Source of the DNA: Melanocharis versteri
Taxonomy: Eukaryota; Chordata; Aves; Passeriformes; Melanocharitidae
Length of the DNA: 64,000 nucleotides
Direction: 5' to 3'
NCBI GenBank assembly: GCA_013397845.1
Contig: VZTG01000482.1
Coordinates: 62,001 to 126,000 of the forward strand
The position numbers and the translations under genes were made by a program. Shown here one piece after another: positions 24,803 through 38,500 of this stretch; positions within the stretch are counted from its first letter, which is position 1, and each line of letters begins with the position of its first letter. The notes beneath the pieces were generated by a model. The model had not been told where the DNA came from. It saw only the letters and a list, made by a program, of their open reading frames with translations, and ran no database searches.

Positions 24803-27800
24803 CCAGGCTGGAAGAATGTGTTAATTGACCCAAAGCCCAGAAGTGCTCGGGGTACAAGCGGCAGATAACAGAGAGGCTTTTCTCTGTCAGTAGATAAATT
24901 GACATCACCACTGAAAACAGTGGCACAGCGTTAGTAGTGCCACGCTGCTCTCAGTCTCAGGCAATGTGCTCAAGTCCGGTACTACATTAACTTGTTTCTT
25001 TAGGACACCAAAGAACAGCCATTCCAGGAGGGAAAACCAAGCCTTCCCCCTTCTCCATAGCCTTGGGCTAGAACATGTTGGCTTTTTAGGAAGGAATGAT
25101 TAATGTATAAATAGCAACTGGTAGTGAGGTCTTCAGTGGTTTGGTTTTTTTGGTATTTTGTTTTCTGTTCATATGAAAAATGTGTTCTTTTGTTTCTTAG
25201 TGTCTTTTTCCCCTCCCTTCATGTGCTCATAAATTTGCCATATTTTGGAGATTTTCTTACAGGCAAGCAAAAAATATGCTCTGTTCTGCCAAAGTTTAAT
25301 TTCTTGTAGAATAAGAGATAATGAAAAATTTCAGTAAGGTTCCCAGACTCCTGTAAAACATGAACAAAAACATTGTGTTTCTTAATAATCTTGCTCCTGA
25401 AAGGGTTGAACTTTCAACAAGGATTGTTGAAGACAGGCATCAGTATGCAAAATTCATCCCAGGTGGCAAGGGTATAAAAAGACTGAAATCGGGGTCATAG
25501 AATAGGAAGTATTGAGCAACCTTAATAATAGGTGGTGCTATCAGACTTGACTATAAATAATCCATGTTGTCATGAAACTAATGGATATTCTGCATTCAAC
25601 ATTCCTGAGTCAAGAGTAAGTGGTTCACCAGATTTTCATTATTGATGTGTCTGCAGCTTTGTTTAAATATTATGCCTGCATTTGGGACTGGGGAAAGTTA
25701 TAAGAATCCTTTCACCAGTGGTGCTCTGGGACAGCCACCTTGCTTTGCACAAACAGCTGAAATCCGCTAAGTATGTTTTCAGAAGAGTAGTTGCCACAGC
25801 TTGGGAAATGGAGGCAATCAATATGTTTTAGAACTTTTTGTAAATGAAGGATCTCCACAAAAGATTGAGAGAATTGATGCTTATTTCAAAAGTAATTTTA
25901 AAAGGTAGGTGTGGGTTTTGCAATTTTTTTTTTTTCTGACGCAAGGGAGAATTGCTATCACTTGCTGGCAGAGGGGGCTGTCTGCCCATGGTTGGCAGAA
26001 CGTCCTCCAGTCAGGAAACACAGCAGGGGAACCAAAGTCAGTCTCAGGAGTGGTGTGGTACACAGGGCAAGGAAGCAAGAAAAACGTGAGTTGAAAGTGT
26101 TTCAGTGATTTTGATGAATATAATGGACACCCTTCCTTAGAACCTAATGGGACGGGGGGCAATGTTTGACCTCTTAGATCACTAAAGATATTTACTACTA
26201 TTTTTTCCAAAACAAAATATCTGTTAAATGCAGATACACAGGACAGCCAACAAACTAACAGAACGTGTCAAAGAATAACATTTCAGCCATTGAAAAAGGT
26301 AAACAGGAGCCATACAGGAAAAATTCTGATGTTAATTCAGTTTTAAGGCAGTTACCTGTAGACCTTGGTAGACTTAACTCTTCAAGCCTATTCTTGAATT
26401 ATGCTGATAAGGCAAACTTACAAGCAAAAAAACCTAGATTCTTAAGTTTCTGCTTCAAGATTCCAAGAGGAATGAAAGATGTATCAATGAAACTGGGCTA
26501 GAATAGTCAGTAAACAGACAGAAATCTTGTTAGAAAAATGCTGTGCAAAGTGAAAATGTTAATTTGATGTGTGCCTCTATGTTACTTTGGAGATACAGAG
26601 GGAGCAAAAATAAATACCTGCTAAGATGCCTTAACAAAGAGAGAGGTGAAACTTCCCATTAACGACCCTAATGCAGCAGAAAACCTTCTGTGGCTAGGAA
26701 GTATTCTTACCTGAATAGAGTACTTTCTTTGGGCTTATCTATCCACTCATTCACTCTCATATATAAACTGTTTCAGTCTGAATCTAAGAATGAAAAGAAA
26801 CACCAACACCTTCTATTAGGAAGTAAAGTAGTTGGAGAGAACGTAAATGACCTTCTGAAGACTTAGGTGGGATTTGACCATGCACCCTGGCTACACTGCA
26901 GCACCAGAGTACTCGGCATGAGCTGGTTGAAGTGGTTGCCCACATATTTTCCTTCCGGGTGTTTCTTTCCCTGCTGCTGCTGTGTGATCTACCTAGGCTC
27001 GAGTGTGCTTAGGTGTGTGTGCAGGATACTGCAGCCACAGCGGGGGTGGTGCAATTAGGCTGGTCTTGGCTGGCAACCAGAGCACTGCAGTTTGAAAATA
27101 AGCTCTATTGAATTTATGTAGGGTACACATTTCAGGAGTAAGACACAAGATCTGTACATTTGAATGCACAGTCTGTATTTCTTCTATGTGGGGTGTAAAC
27201 TCCCCCTTTCCTGCCCCACATGTCTACGTTAACTAAAGGCCACAGGGAAACCCACATAATTAAAAGGCACTGAGGTCATGAGCTGGTTATGAGGCAATTT
27301 AGGTTTCTTGTGCAGGCCTGCTGGGTCGATAGAGATACAACTCTGCTCTCGACAGGAACAATGATCTTCTTTTGTAAAACATGAAGGAGAAAAACATGAT
27401 TTAGGAAAGCCTAGTGCCTCACTGAGGGTTAATTGCATTTTCAGAGATGCATATAGCATTCTGTTTCACTTCAGGATGCACAGGGCTGATCCTGTCACCA
27501 GTGAAGTATTAAATCTGAGATGTATCACAGTTAAAGCAGCATCCTAGTTGAAAATATCATCTGAGTAAACATTTACTCAACTGAGAAACTGAGTGTGGAA
27601 AATAGTGCTTGAAAAGCTGCTCATTGCTATGAAACAGGACTAGGCGGGAAAAAAAGACAATTTCCTGAAATTCCATTTAGCTTCACACCTCTGTGGTTCT
27701 CAGAAATCCCACAAGGAGTATGTGCTTGGTAAATGTCAGCTGACTTTAGAGTGTGAGCATGTGTGGGACGGCAGATTTTACCCACTCACCTGAGCTAGGA

Positions 27801-30800
27801 GCTGTGCTTCTTTTGCATCAATACATGTTCATCAATCTCTAGAAGCTCGAAAAAGTACGTGAGCAACTTAAACTGTATAACTGCTTGCGATGCTCATTGT
27901 TCAGTATTTTTATCACTTTTCTGCCCCAGTCTTGCTATAGAGATGTTAAAAAGTGTGACAATGCCCTTTGAGATTAATAATTACGTCAATTTTTAACATT
28001 TAGCAAACACACTGATACTTCCACTGGAGCTCGGTGTTTCTCAGTGTTTGTGCATCCATAAGCAAGTCAAATGCCCAGAGAAGGATGACTTGTGACTTGC
28101 AAGAGAGTCAGAACTAATTTACATGTAACTTTATTTACACATTTTAACAGCTTATTTCATATTCTGTTAAGATACTTTAAGAGTATTGGGCAACAACATC
28201 AGAAACCGTGGAATTTTTTCCCTTTTTTTGAAACAGAAAGACAGTTCAGATTTTAGATTGTGCATCTCTTATGAGAAAAATAAGAGTCTTTAATTTGGTC
28301 CTTTCTAAATGAAAACAAATAGCTGAAGGAAAGGAAGTGCAGACTATCCGGATGGTGGAATTATATCCCATGGTTAATGTTTTTAGTTATCAAGGAACCA
28401 AACAAAATCAGGTCTTCAGTATTGCTAAAATGATATCCTTTCTGTTTAAATTTCTTCTATCCAAGATTTATAGCCTTTGTCTAAAATATATTACTTTCCC
28501 TGCATCAACAATGACTGTGAAAGACTAATACAAAGTCAGTGAACTCTGACTTGTTGAACTGTTTCTTGCAGGCTGAATCTGAAGCTTAATCTAGCCTGTG
28601 AATTTCAACCTGATGGCATGTCACGTGATGCATATGATACGGTTAATTTTCTTTCAGCTTTTTCTGCTCAAGATGCATTTCTCAATCTATAGCTCAACTG
28701 CTTATATTAATGTTTTCTTGAGAGTAAAATGGCACCCACCTGTGACAAATTGTGAACTATGGATCATGATCCATGATTCTATTTAGTGCAGCCTAGAAAA
28801 GGAAAAGCAGCACACACTTTGAATAGTTGATACTACTTTAAATAGCGTTCCATGGAGTGGTGATGTCCCAACTCTCCTGAATTCTAACACAGTTCTCCCT
28901 GCATCTTTGTATGAGGTTAGAGTCCATCGATCTGCTTCTCATTTAACTAACATCCGAATCCTTCTGCAGGTGCAGGATTTGTTTTGATGTACTCCCTTGA
29001 TCTTGACCCATATCTGAATAATTGAGGATTGGGTAGAATCTTTTATAAATGAGCTAATCATTATACATTAAAACCTATTAGAGTCAATTGGTTTAATTCC
29101 CAGTAGAGCTAGTGAAGCCTTATCTGTGTCAAAATCTTCACAACAAAAGGACTGCCTGTAGCAGAGAAGATAAGCTTCCCTCCCCTTCCCCCCCTTCTGC
29201 TGGTACTTTTAAAAATTTCCTATGCAAAGGTGGACATGTGGAATTAGCCGTGAGAGCAGGTGTCAGACTTGTCAATAACTAGCTAAATGTCAACAGTTTG
29301 GGTGTGGGTTTTTTTTTTTTAATCCTTTAAATGAAGCATGGCAAACATTGATACGAGGGTGCTAATGGCAAAATGATTGTAAAAGCATCTTTGTCAATGT
29401 TTACAACTCTGTGAGCAGTAGTCTAGCAAAATTAGGGTATGTAAAACCTACTGCAGCACTGGAATACCCAGTGCCTATCCGTAATCCTGTCTTCAGAAGA
29501 CATTGGGCCTACCATGCACCTGCAGATCAGGTCTACAAAGCCATAGTGACTTTTCTGAACTCCACGTGCAGGACACTGCTAGTCCATAGCCCAGCCAACT
29601 GTCTGACTTGTTTGGTGCTGTTTAATACAGGGATTGGAAATGATGATACAAGATAGGGTGCAAAAATTATGTCTATTTTTTTAATGGCATTTGTTTTAGT
29701 TGTTTGAAAAAAGAAACAAAAATGGGGATTAGCATAGCTATAATCTTGAACTAACCAGTTGGGAAGTGAAGATTTATGATGTGATAACTTTGCCTGAAAA
29801 TGGAGGAATAAAAACCATGTATTATGGTAAGGGATTTTACACAATAAACAGTAGATAAATTGGGAGTTTCATTCTGTTTGGTTGGGGTTTTTTTGAGGTG
29901 GGATGTGGTTTGGGGTTTTTTTAAGTGTTATTAAAGAATGGGTTATTAATGTATCTTGTTATAAATGCAGAATTAGGGGTTGGTAACTGATTTTAATGGG
30001 AGAGGATATTTTTTTCTGCAGTATCTAGAACACACATAAATAATATACATAGTTGGTCAGATGCAGATTTTGAGTGCTAATATTTCTGCCAATAACCTAT
30101 GATAACATAACCACATATGAAGGAACTAAATTTCTTGGGTGAGATTGGGGTCATTCAGCCTCTGTGCTAATTTATTTCTTGTCCATTGCCAGGCAGACAT
30201 TGCCAAGTACAGTGCGTCAGATTGCATGGCAAGAACATGATATGTTTTATCAGGATCTGCCTGCCAAAGCTAGTCCACATAATATTTTGAACTGCTTTCA
30301 GACTACAATTCCTAAGAGAAGGGAGAGAGTCTGGTGCTCTAATCTTCCTCATTGGTGACTTTTCCTGCTGCATATTTATTAAAAATATTCTTAAAATAAA
30401 ATCAGAACTTCCCATTAATACAGGAATACAACATTAGTTATATTATAATTCTTTGATAGTATTTAGCCATAGGCAAAGTCAGAATTTTATAACCTCACTT
30501 CCACCAAATGAATGAGTGTTAGTGGGATGATGTAAAGCTGATTGCTATTTGTTTTAAGTTGTGAAAGATCATATATTCCACTTATTGAAGTGGACAGAGA
30601 AGTAAATAAGAGGAGGGTCACCTGAACTTAAAGCCATATGTAAATTGCAGCCCAGCTAATTCCTGGAAATTTTTTTTTCTTTATCAAGGTAGGAACAAAA
30701 CTAGAGAACACACTCACTTTGGTGTTCTTGTTTTCCTGCTTTTATTAAGCTAAAACATGTCCCTTGTATGATGGCTTAAGAGGGGACAGAAGATAGAATT

Positions 30801-33730
30801 TTGGAGACAAGGACTCTTCGGGATTCACTACATAATTCCTATTTATTAGCACAGTGCTGGTGTAAAATGTCCACAAAGATAGTGCCCAGTAAATGCTTGT
30901 CAGTGGTGGGGGAGCAGCATTTGCCCCAGCTTTGCTGCAGACCTGCTGACGGTCCCTCCCTTTGCAGACGAGGAGAGGGCTGTGCTGCACATGCCCTGCG
31001 ACAGAGCTGGGCTCCCTGCGCGCAGCCTGCCACACATCACAGCACTGAGTGCTTGCTCTGATTCATGTTGGGTTTATGGAGGTCAACCTCACTGAGAATC
31101 AGAGGATTTGTCCTGACATTGCACCTTGCCTGTGTTCTCAGCCAGGAGCAGAGCAAAGAAAAATTGCATCTACATTAACTGTAGGAGAATTTTCTAAAGC
31201 TGTCCTAGAGGGCACTAAATCAGTTGTGCTATCGATTTTGTAGGAAAGACAGCTGCAGAGCAGATGTAAGGACCGCGATAATCAAAATCATTAGCTTCAA
31301 GCTCGAGATAATTTAAACTACTTTGTTGTATACTCAAACAGATGAGCAAACCTAGGGAATTATCTAATGAGTGCACAACTTAAATATCTCGTTTATGTTG
31401 CTCTTAAAAGACCTGAGCAGGAAGATGAGCAGGTGAATATAGTGTGCAATTGGTTGAGTTAGCTAGGTAAAATTTTGGTCCCATCATTCTGCCCAATCCA
31501 GCTAGAGATGTTGGGAGAAGGAATGGCTCAGAATAACCATAACCCAATGTTTCAGCCTTGTCATGTAACTGGTTATAAAAACTAGGTGCAAGCAGTATTT
31601 GCAAAGTAGGTTTTTAATTCCTTCTCTGAAATATGTGCTTTATCAAAATGGGGTTGTTTATTTTTTTAATATAAGCTATATTTTCAATAGCTACTTATAT
31701 TTTGGATAATTCAGGATTAAAGCCCTCTCATAATATTATTTGTTGGAAGCCCTGCTTCCTTGTGTATCTTAGCATCTAGGCTTAGGGAAATAAATGAGCC
31801 AGTTCAATACACTGGATTTTCCCAAATGTCTGTTAAAGAACTGTCTTTACTTTCAGAAAATGGTGGCTAATTATGACTACAGCACAGACAATAATGAGGA
31901 AATTACTTCACCTTCATTCACTTTCAAAATGGAGACCTTTTCTCAAAGTAGTGCTTTCTGTCTGGTCTGAGATTTCACCAAGCTGCTGGATCAGGCAAAC
32001 AGAAGAAAGAAGTTTGATGGGTTTGCAGCTTGGTGTTCTCACTGCAATGTGAAATGTGGAGAGAGTGTATTGTGCTGGGCTGAGTAAATCAATTGAATAT
32101 ACAGTAAACTTAGCTTGTGGGCTGTAGTGGAATAAGTGTTTCTGGCTTGTGTTCTCCTGTGGGATATATGGATTTAGGGAACAAAAGGGTAGGGCAGGAC
32201 AGCTTTCTAAGCTGTAAATTTTTGCATTAAACTGCTGTTTACTGATCATTCTCTGTACTTTGGTAGAATTAATGGAGGTAAAGTACATTTTTGAAATCTC
32301 TTTGTTCCAAGTTGAGACTTGTGTGGGGTTTTTTTAATGTGTGGAAAGCATTTGGGCACTTTCAGACACTGACAGTATGGTGCAAAACGTTTGGTTGGTT
32401 TTCGCGGCTTAGAGGATGTCTCTGAACCAGATGACTGGTAAGAATGTCCATGCTTGTATAAAAAGTTGAAAAACTTTCAAATAACTGTCTTGAAAATGGC
32501 AATTAGTTAAAAAAGATGCTATGTAGATGTAACGTTTTGATGAATCCTTTTAGAGAGTAAACTGTATGGGGAGGATCAGCAAACTGGATGAATCTGTTAG
32601 AATTTTCATCTGAAACTCATCTTATGTGGAGAAAGCATCCTGGATGTCTGAATAGTCATGGCCTGTACTGCATTGTATATCAAGGCTGAAATGCTGGTAT
32701 ACTTAGAGAAATGTCTTCTAGCCACCCACAGCATTTCAGATTTCTGTGACCTTATTACCATTTCTCTCTTCATGAAAGCTGGTGATGAAAGTGCACTCAA
32801 TAGACCTCTTACCATTATCCAGCCTGTTTCCTGTGATCTTCTTAAAAGAGTTAGGGAGAATTCCTAGCTGGGAAATGAATCTTAGGGTTAATGCAGTCTA
32901 TCTTATCTCAGATCCCACTGGGAGAATAGGCTTTCTGTAATTCAGCTGCAGGTTATCCCTTCTTTGTGCGGACAAGATGGATGGGGAGATAGAGCTGCTT
33001 GTTTAAAAAAAAAATGACCCGAGTAGGTTTTTGGAAGACAAGAAAATATTTGGTTCCAATTGGACACATGAGCAGAAAGGTTTGAGTGTAATAAATGGCA
33101 CATTTTTAGAAATGACCATGTTTTATTTAAAGTGAAATATTTAGAGAAATAAGGAATCTACATTATTGAAAGTGATAAAACCATGTTGTTAGGGTCTGAA
33201 TGTAAAACCAGGTTCTGCCTCATCCCCCAGTCATTACATCTGTTAGCTATCTCCTGATTAAATAAAAGCTCTTTTAGATTTAGTAACTTTGCTCTGGATA
33301 TTGTGGCATCACTGTGCATGTAATGGTTTTAATAAATTTCATTTATAGAACTAAACAGAAAAGCAGTCGCTGGCAGAGAGGGCTCTGGCTGCAGTATGTT
33401 AACTCTTTGGAGACCCACTGTCAGCCAGCACGTCTGGAACCTCACCTGCACCTTTACAGACAACTGCAAATGATTAATGTGGGCTTAGGTGCTGTTTTCG
33501 GGTTTTGGTGTGTTTTGGAGGTTTTTTTGGTTTGTTTTCTTTTTGTGTTCTGTTTTGTTTTTATTTGCTTAATTAGGATATATAAAGTAGCTGTATAGCG
33601 CCTACAGTTGATAATACACAATTATATTTGTGTTCACTTTACACTGTGGCAATTTTTAGTAGAGATAGAATTTCTTATAGAATATAAGTTTACAGCAAAA
33701 TATTAACCCAAGTCTTTTTTTCTTCCTGGT
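24803..33730. other. AT-rich non-coding stretch
   Basis: No supported gene. A 124-codon minus-strand frame (31914-32288) and a 109-codon one (25881-26210) have no motif. A modest GC-rich segment at 30.88-31.06 kb contains CTTTGCAGACGAGG, an acceptor-like site, but no donor completes an exon. G/T-rich low-complexity tracts lie at 25.13-25.17, 29.87-29.93 and 33.49-33.57 kb. A perfect 16-bp palindrome lies at 28759-28774. Confidence 0.55.
28759..28774. repeat. Perfect 16-bp palindrome
   Basis: ATGGATCATGATCCAT is its own reverse complement. It is followed directly by GATTCTATTT, which faintly recalls a CR1 terminus, but no CR1 body precedes it. No function is proposed. Confidence 0.5.
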
Positions 33731-33737
33731 GTGTTTT

Positions 33738-34038
33738 AAGCCCAGGCAGCAAATTTACACCACCTATCTGCTCACTCACTCCGCCTTGGTGAGGTGGGGG
33801 AGAGAATCAGAAGGGTAAAAAAGTGAGCAAACTCCTGGGTTGAGATAAGAACAGTTTAATAGTTGTGCACCTGTTCACTGGCAAGCATGGGAAACTCCAA
33901 AGTCCTTGACTTAGGGTCAGCACTGCTCAGCAACAGCCAAACAGTGTTACCAGCATTGCTCTAAAAGGTGGAACTAACCACTGCACTGTACCCAGCTACT
34001 AGGAAGAAAATTAACTCTATCCCAGCCAAACCCAGGAC
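33738..34038. mobile_element. Decayed avian endogenous retrovirus solo LTR
   Basis: The segment carries a run of words that I recognise as typical of an abundant bird ERV LTR family. These are a CTCACTCACTCC block (33771-33782), GGGGGAGAGAATCAGAAGGG (33797-33816), GAGATAAGAACAGTTTAAT (33842-33860), AGTCCTTGACTTAG (33901-33914), CAGCTACTAGGAAGAAAA (33993-34010), and finally TTAACTCTATCCCAGCC with CCCAGGAC at the 3' edge. It is about 300 bp, shorter than the family as I remember it. The middle appears to be missing at about 33863, where the early AACAGTTTAAT block runs almost directly into a late block. No gag, pol or env sequence or second LTR is visible nearby, so it is read as a solo LTR. 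The exact family, orientation and edges are uncertain. This is a relic and no coding part is present. Confidence 0.7.
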
Positions 34039-35531
34039 TTCAGATTTCCCAAAATCTCAGAGGACACATCAGAAGTGTAAAATCTTTGAAAGATTAGAGC
34101 AATTTGAAAGAACCATGTAATAGTAAGCCTGTTCTCTAGACTTTGGACCTGCCCTGGAGCCGACTGTAAGCCTATCACATCTGCAATAAAAAACACATCT
34201 TTGTTTTATTTTCAGGTATGAAACAAGGCTCTAGCTCAAATAAACACATTTTTGGTAGTAAAAGGTAATCTTTGTGTGATCCCAGTGAATGGTTGCTAAG
34301 TCTTCTTTGTGTAAATCTACAAAGGATATGCTAATTTTCAGCTGCTTGGCTCTAAACTCAGACTGAAAGAGGACAGATGCGTAAGTCTGGAGGTTGCCCG
34401 TTCAAGTTCTTCATGTTGGCCAAAGGTTTAGTGTCGTGTGTGTGTGTATTATTATACCTTATTATTTATTGTGTGTGCTGCAGATAGAAGGGAATATATC
34501 TACTAGAGCAGAACTGTCGTTTTAAGAGTAGCTTCATCATTTTGTGACAGCAGGAAATTGCAAGATAGCGGTAACTTTTATTCGTAGGTGTCATTCTCTG
34601 TTGTATAGCAATAGCACTGGGAGCAGCCCTGGGCCCAGGCCCATTCTGCGCATATTAAAACCTACTTATCTGATTGTTCCTTCAAGAGCTTTGGAGAGGG
34701 AAAACCCAGAAATTATCTAGAAATTATTTCTAGGGAATATGAAAAGAGAAAAAAAATGAAGTGGGTGTAAGAGACTGTGTTCTTTTTTCCTCTCAGATTC
34801 CAGAAACAGAATCTGCACAAAGAAAAGATCTTCACTCTTATTTGAATATTTCTTCCTCACCTTCCTTTGTGTGTTGCCTTTTCAGGGACAAGGTAGTACT
34901 TTTTTTAGAGTAAAATCTACCTCACAGATTTGAAAGTGGGATTTTACCTTTGGGTAATTCATATTCATGGATAATATTGATTGCTTTTGCTATCACTGCT
35001 TACAAGCAAGGTATTACATCTTGCTTCCACTGATGACAGCAGGCAGTGGTGTGGCTTGCTTGCATCGAGTTATGGGCGTGTTCTTGGGAGATGGTGGGCT
35101 TGAAAGGACTCTGCAACAGGAGCCATTTTCTTGGAGACTTCTCCAGTGTGTACTGTGCTGATTGAATGATAATCTCAGAGAATGAATAATTTTTTTCCCA
35201 AATGAAATCTATTTCAGTGTATTTGAAGGAAGAGAGGACTGTGTTCATTGGAATGTTACTTCTCAGTTGATATTGCTGTATGTACATGACGTTTGATGAA
35301 AGAGATGAAAGTGTCTGTGAAAACTGAACAAGCCAAGTGCCTTTCCATTGACGTGTGTGAGCTTTGGGACAAAGCTAAGCAGAAAAGTGTGATTCAGTTT
35401 TAGGGATTGGGCTTGGGGAAGAAAAATAACAGAATTAGAAGTCAGATGTACTTTAACCTTTCTGAGGCCAATTTTATAGTCCTTGCACCTACTATCTTCT
35501 CAGGACTCTCAGATCATTAAAGCACTTGACA

Positions 35532-35577
35532 GTCTAAGTCACTTTGTGACTTTAAAGTGTGTTTTACTGACTTAGAC
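35532..35577. repeat. Nested inverted repeat (hairpin-forming)
   Basis: The outer arms GTCTAAGTCA (35532-35541) and TGACTTAGAC (35568-35577) are perfect 10-base reverse complements. Inside them, CACTTT (35540-35545) and AAAGTG (35554-35559) pair again and overlap the outer arm by two bases, so two alternative folds compete. It is shorter than a typical microRNA precursor. No known RNA family is recognised. Confidence 0.5.
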
Positions 35578-38500
35578 ACTAGAAAATAGCATTTGTTCTA
35601 CTCTGATCAAGGCTGGAGTTGGAGATTATTACCTCTTTTCATTTGGTTGCTTCAAAGTTCTTTATTTTTTGGAAATCCAATATGTACAACTAAAGATCTA
35701 AGATCTCTATGGCAAATTTTTTCTCAGTTTTTGAAAAAAGATTTATCTTGGAATCTATAATTTTCATGGCAGAGGAAAAAAAAGAGAAAGCAATGATTGA
35801 TCAAGAAGAGAAAAAAAATCACCTCTTTCCCATACTACGTGTTATATTGATCAAAGGTTCATTTATCCTTCAACGGTTTATGCCTGCTTTTAAGTCAAAG
35901 GTAATTTTGCTGCTGCTTCCATGGCAAACCAGGTCCTTTAATGGCAATCTGATTTGAAAGCTCACCAACCTGTAAGACTTGACATGGAAATAAAATTAAC
36001 TAAAATAGTCTATTAGATACCCTCGCAAATATATGCTGCTTTCACGATTTCCACTGCTCTTCGTCTTGCTCTTCCAGTTAGTTCGAAATTGGGCATTCAA
36101 GGCAATTTTTATCTTTCAGCTCTTTCCTGTAGGAAATGTACTACAGATACGTAAGGAGTGCTGAACTACTGGATGGCACTTGTAGCCTAAGCAGTAGTTG
36201 GTTTTGCTCTCTTCCTCTTAGTGGCAAACAATTGGAAGCAACAGTAAGTAAATGGTGACTGCTCTGGTTTTCAGGAACTCAGCAAGAATATCGGAGAGAC
36301 ATTATCTCAGCTGTGAGGGACAGTCAGTAGTGTTATTTGAAGGAGAGTTTCTTTGAACAGTGGATCTCCTCTCACTTCCACTTCAGCAGGTGCCAAGCTA
36401 CTGCTCTAATGTCTGGAAATTACTCCAGTGACTGCAATAGCCATAACAGTCCAGACTGAGAAAATAGGAGTCCAGAGGCTGTACACAGTTCTATATTTTG
36501 TGTCTGGGCAAAAGACGAATTAAAAGAGCCTAATCTCTGAATTTGTCCTTGGTTGCTATCTGCAAGGCATGCATAGCTTTATAAAATGCAGGAATGAGAT
36601 CTTTAATTAAAAATTTTGTAACTTCATGAATAAACCAAAAATGCTTTAAGAAAGTTGTCGATGGAGCCATGGGGGAAAGGAATGGCAAAAGAACAAAGTG
36701 CATGTGCAGAGATCCTGCAGCGAATCGTAGCACTTTGGATGCCTAGATATGAATTGACTTGAATTTAGTTTGAAAGTGGAGAGACAGTCGTTGACCTTTT
36801 CAGCTGTTTCAGACGGAGCTGCACTGTGACAGGGGTGTCCAGAAAAGATTAGCTGTGGCAAAGAGACATGCTTTGCCTATGGGCAGGGTCAATAGGCCAG
36901 CAGAGTCAGCCCAAAGCTTGTCAAGATGGATTACGTATCAAAAACGGCTCTTGGGTGCAATTTATTGCATGTTTTAAACAGCATTTTATGGTATGAATTT
37001 CTTGTGTTTGTAATGCAAAGAGTAACAAGGCTGATTGTGGAGGGCTTTATTCCATGACATTGCTATGCTGACAAGGGTAATAGAAGCTTTGGTTTGAGGA
37101 TGACGATTGTTTTATCGGAGGAAACATCAGGTGAAAAGTCATGTATTTAGTGTTCCTTTTTCTGGATCAGCACTAAGTCAATAAAGTAGTCATTAGCACT
37201 TCAGGTTTTGGGGATTTTTTGTGATTCCACTTTTTTTTTGTTCTGGTATCTTCCCCTCTCTGTGCCATGTAGGTACTGTAGTACTATCTTGCTCTGTAAA
37301 TTTTTAACTCATTCAGGAATGGGTAGAGCTGCCAGGTTTAATTTAACAGAGTACAATGGTTTTCTCTTCCTTTTGATATTCTGAATAGGTTCAAATCTTA
37401 CTAAATGGAATGAAGTTAGACATTATTATAAACTAATGCAGTAGAACTAAACCAGCAGAGATTAAATTTGGTCCTGAAAATTCAAGTCAATGTATAAATC
37501 AGACATAGCAATTTTTTTTTATATCCTACATTAGAGGTCTCTTATATAATTATCACCACATTGCAAAACTTTCACAGATTTGAAAGATGTTTTAATACTG
37601 AGCTGTAGGTGAATAAAATTCTCACCGCCGACGAAGAGACAAACCCAGCCAGATGCATTTGGTGAGTTGGAGCAGTTCTAGAGGTAGGGTCCTGCTGCCT
37701 TTGACTGACACCTTTCCTACTAAAGGCTCCATCATATTAAGCAGGTACTATACATACTGTACAGTTCCCCTATGCTTCTCTTCCACATGACAAAAGGCTG
37801 TATTTGTTGTGCTACTGTTTATGAAACAGACACACTATTCTTGGAAATTGAAAAAGAGTTAGGCCATACAATATTATGGTCTAGTCTGAGCTTACAGTAC
37901 CTCTGTATTAAGTTATGGCCCATGTAACTTATGAAATTCAGATTCTTCTGGTTAATATGTTTGCAGTAGGTGTATTTACTTTGTCAAAATTGCTCTGACA
38001 AAAAAAATTGCTAACAGCCATGTTGAATAATTTTTAAAGAACAGATGTAAACAGGCTAACCAACAGTTTCTGCATAAAAGGATTTAGGGTTTTAGTCGAT
38101 CAGAAATTGAATTTGAGTCAGCAATTTCATGCTGTTGTGAATACTGAACAGGGGTTTATAAACAGATGTAGACTCTGCATGACACATGAAATAGCCTTGC
38201 CCTGCTTGGCATTGGTGAGGCATCAATAGGGATCTATCTTCATTGGCCCACAGTCTCAAGGAAAGATGGCCTGATTGGAAATACAGAGAAGAGCAGTGCT
38301 GTAAATAAGAAATCTGTCGAGAAAGATGGAATTTGAAGTCCTTAGGCTAAAAAGGAACACGATAGCAGCCCTCAGAGGTGTAGAAAGGCTGCAACTTTTT
38401 ATCCGTATTTGGAGAGACAGAAGATAAGGAAAGCTGGTGATGGAGCTCTGGCTCTGTCATTATGGATGATCTCCAAACAGATTAGAGAAACAGTAGGAGG

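Noticed and set aside
34384..34425. tRNA-like B-box word (CCGTTCAAGTTCTT)
   Set aside because: No A box at the right distance and no cloverleaf arms can be paired.
37386..37400. B-box-like GGTTCAAATCT as a possible tRNA-derived SINE
   Set aside because: No A box upstream, no SINE tail and no tRNA fold.
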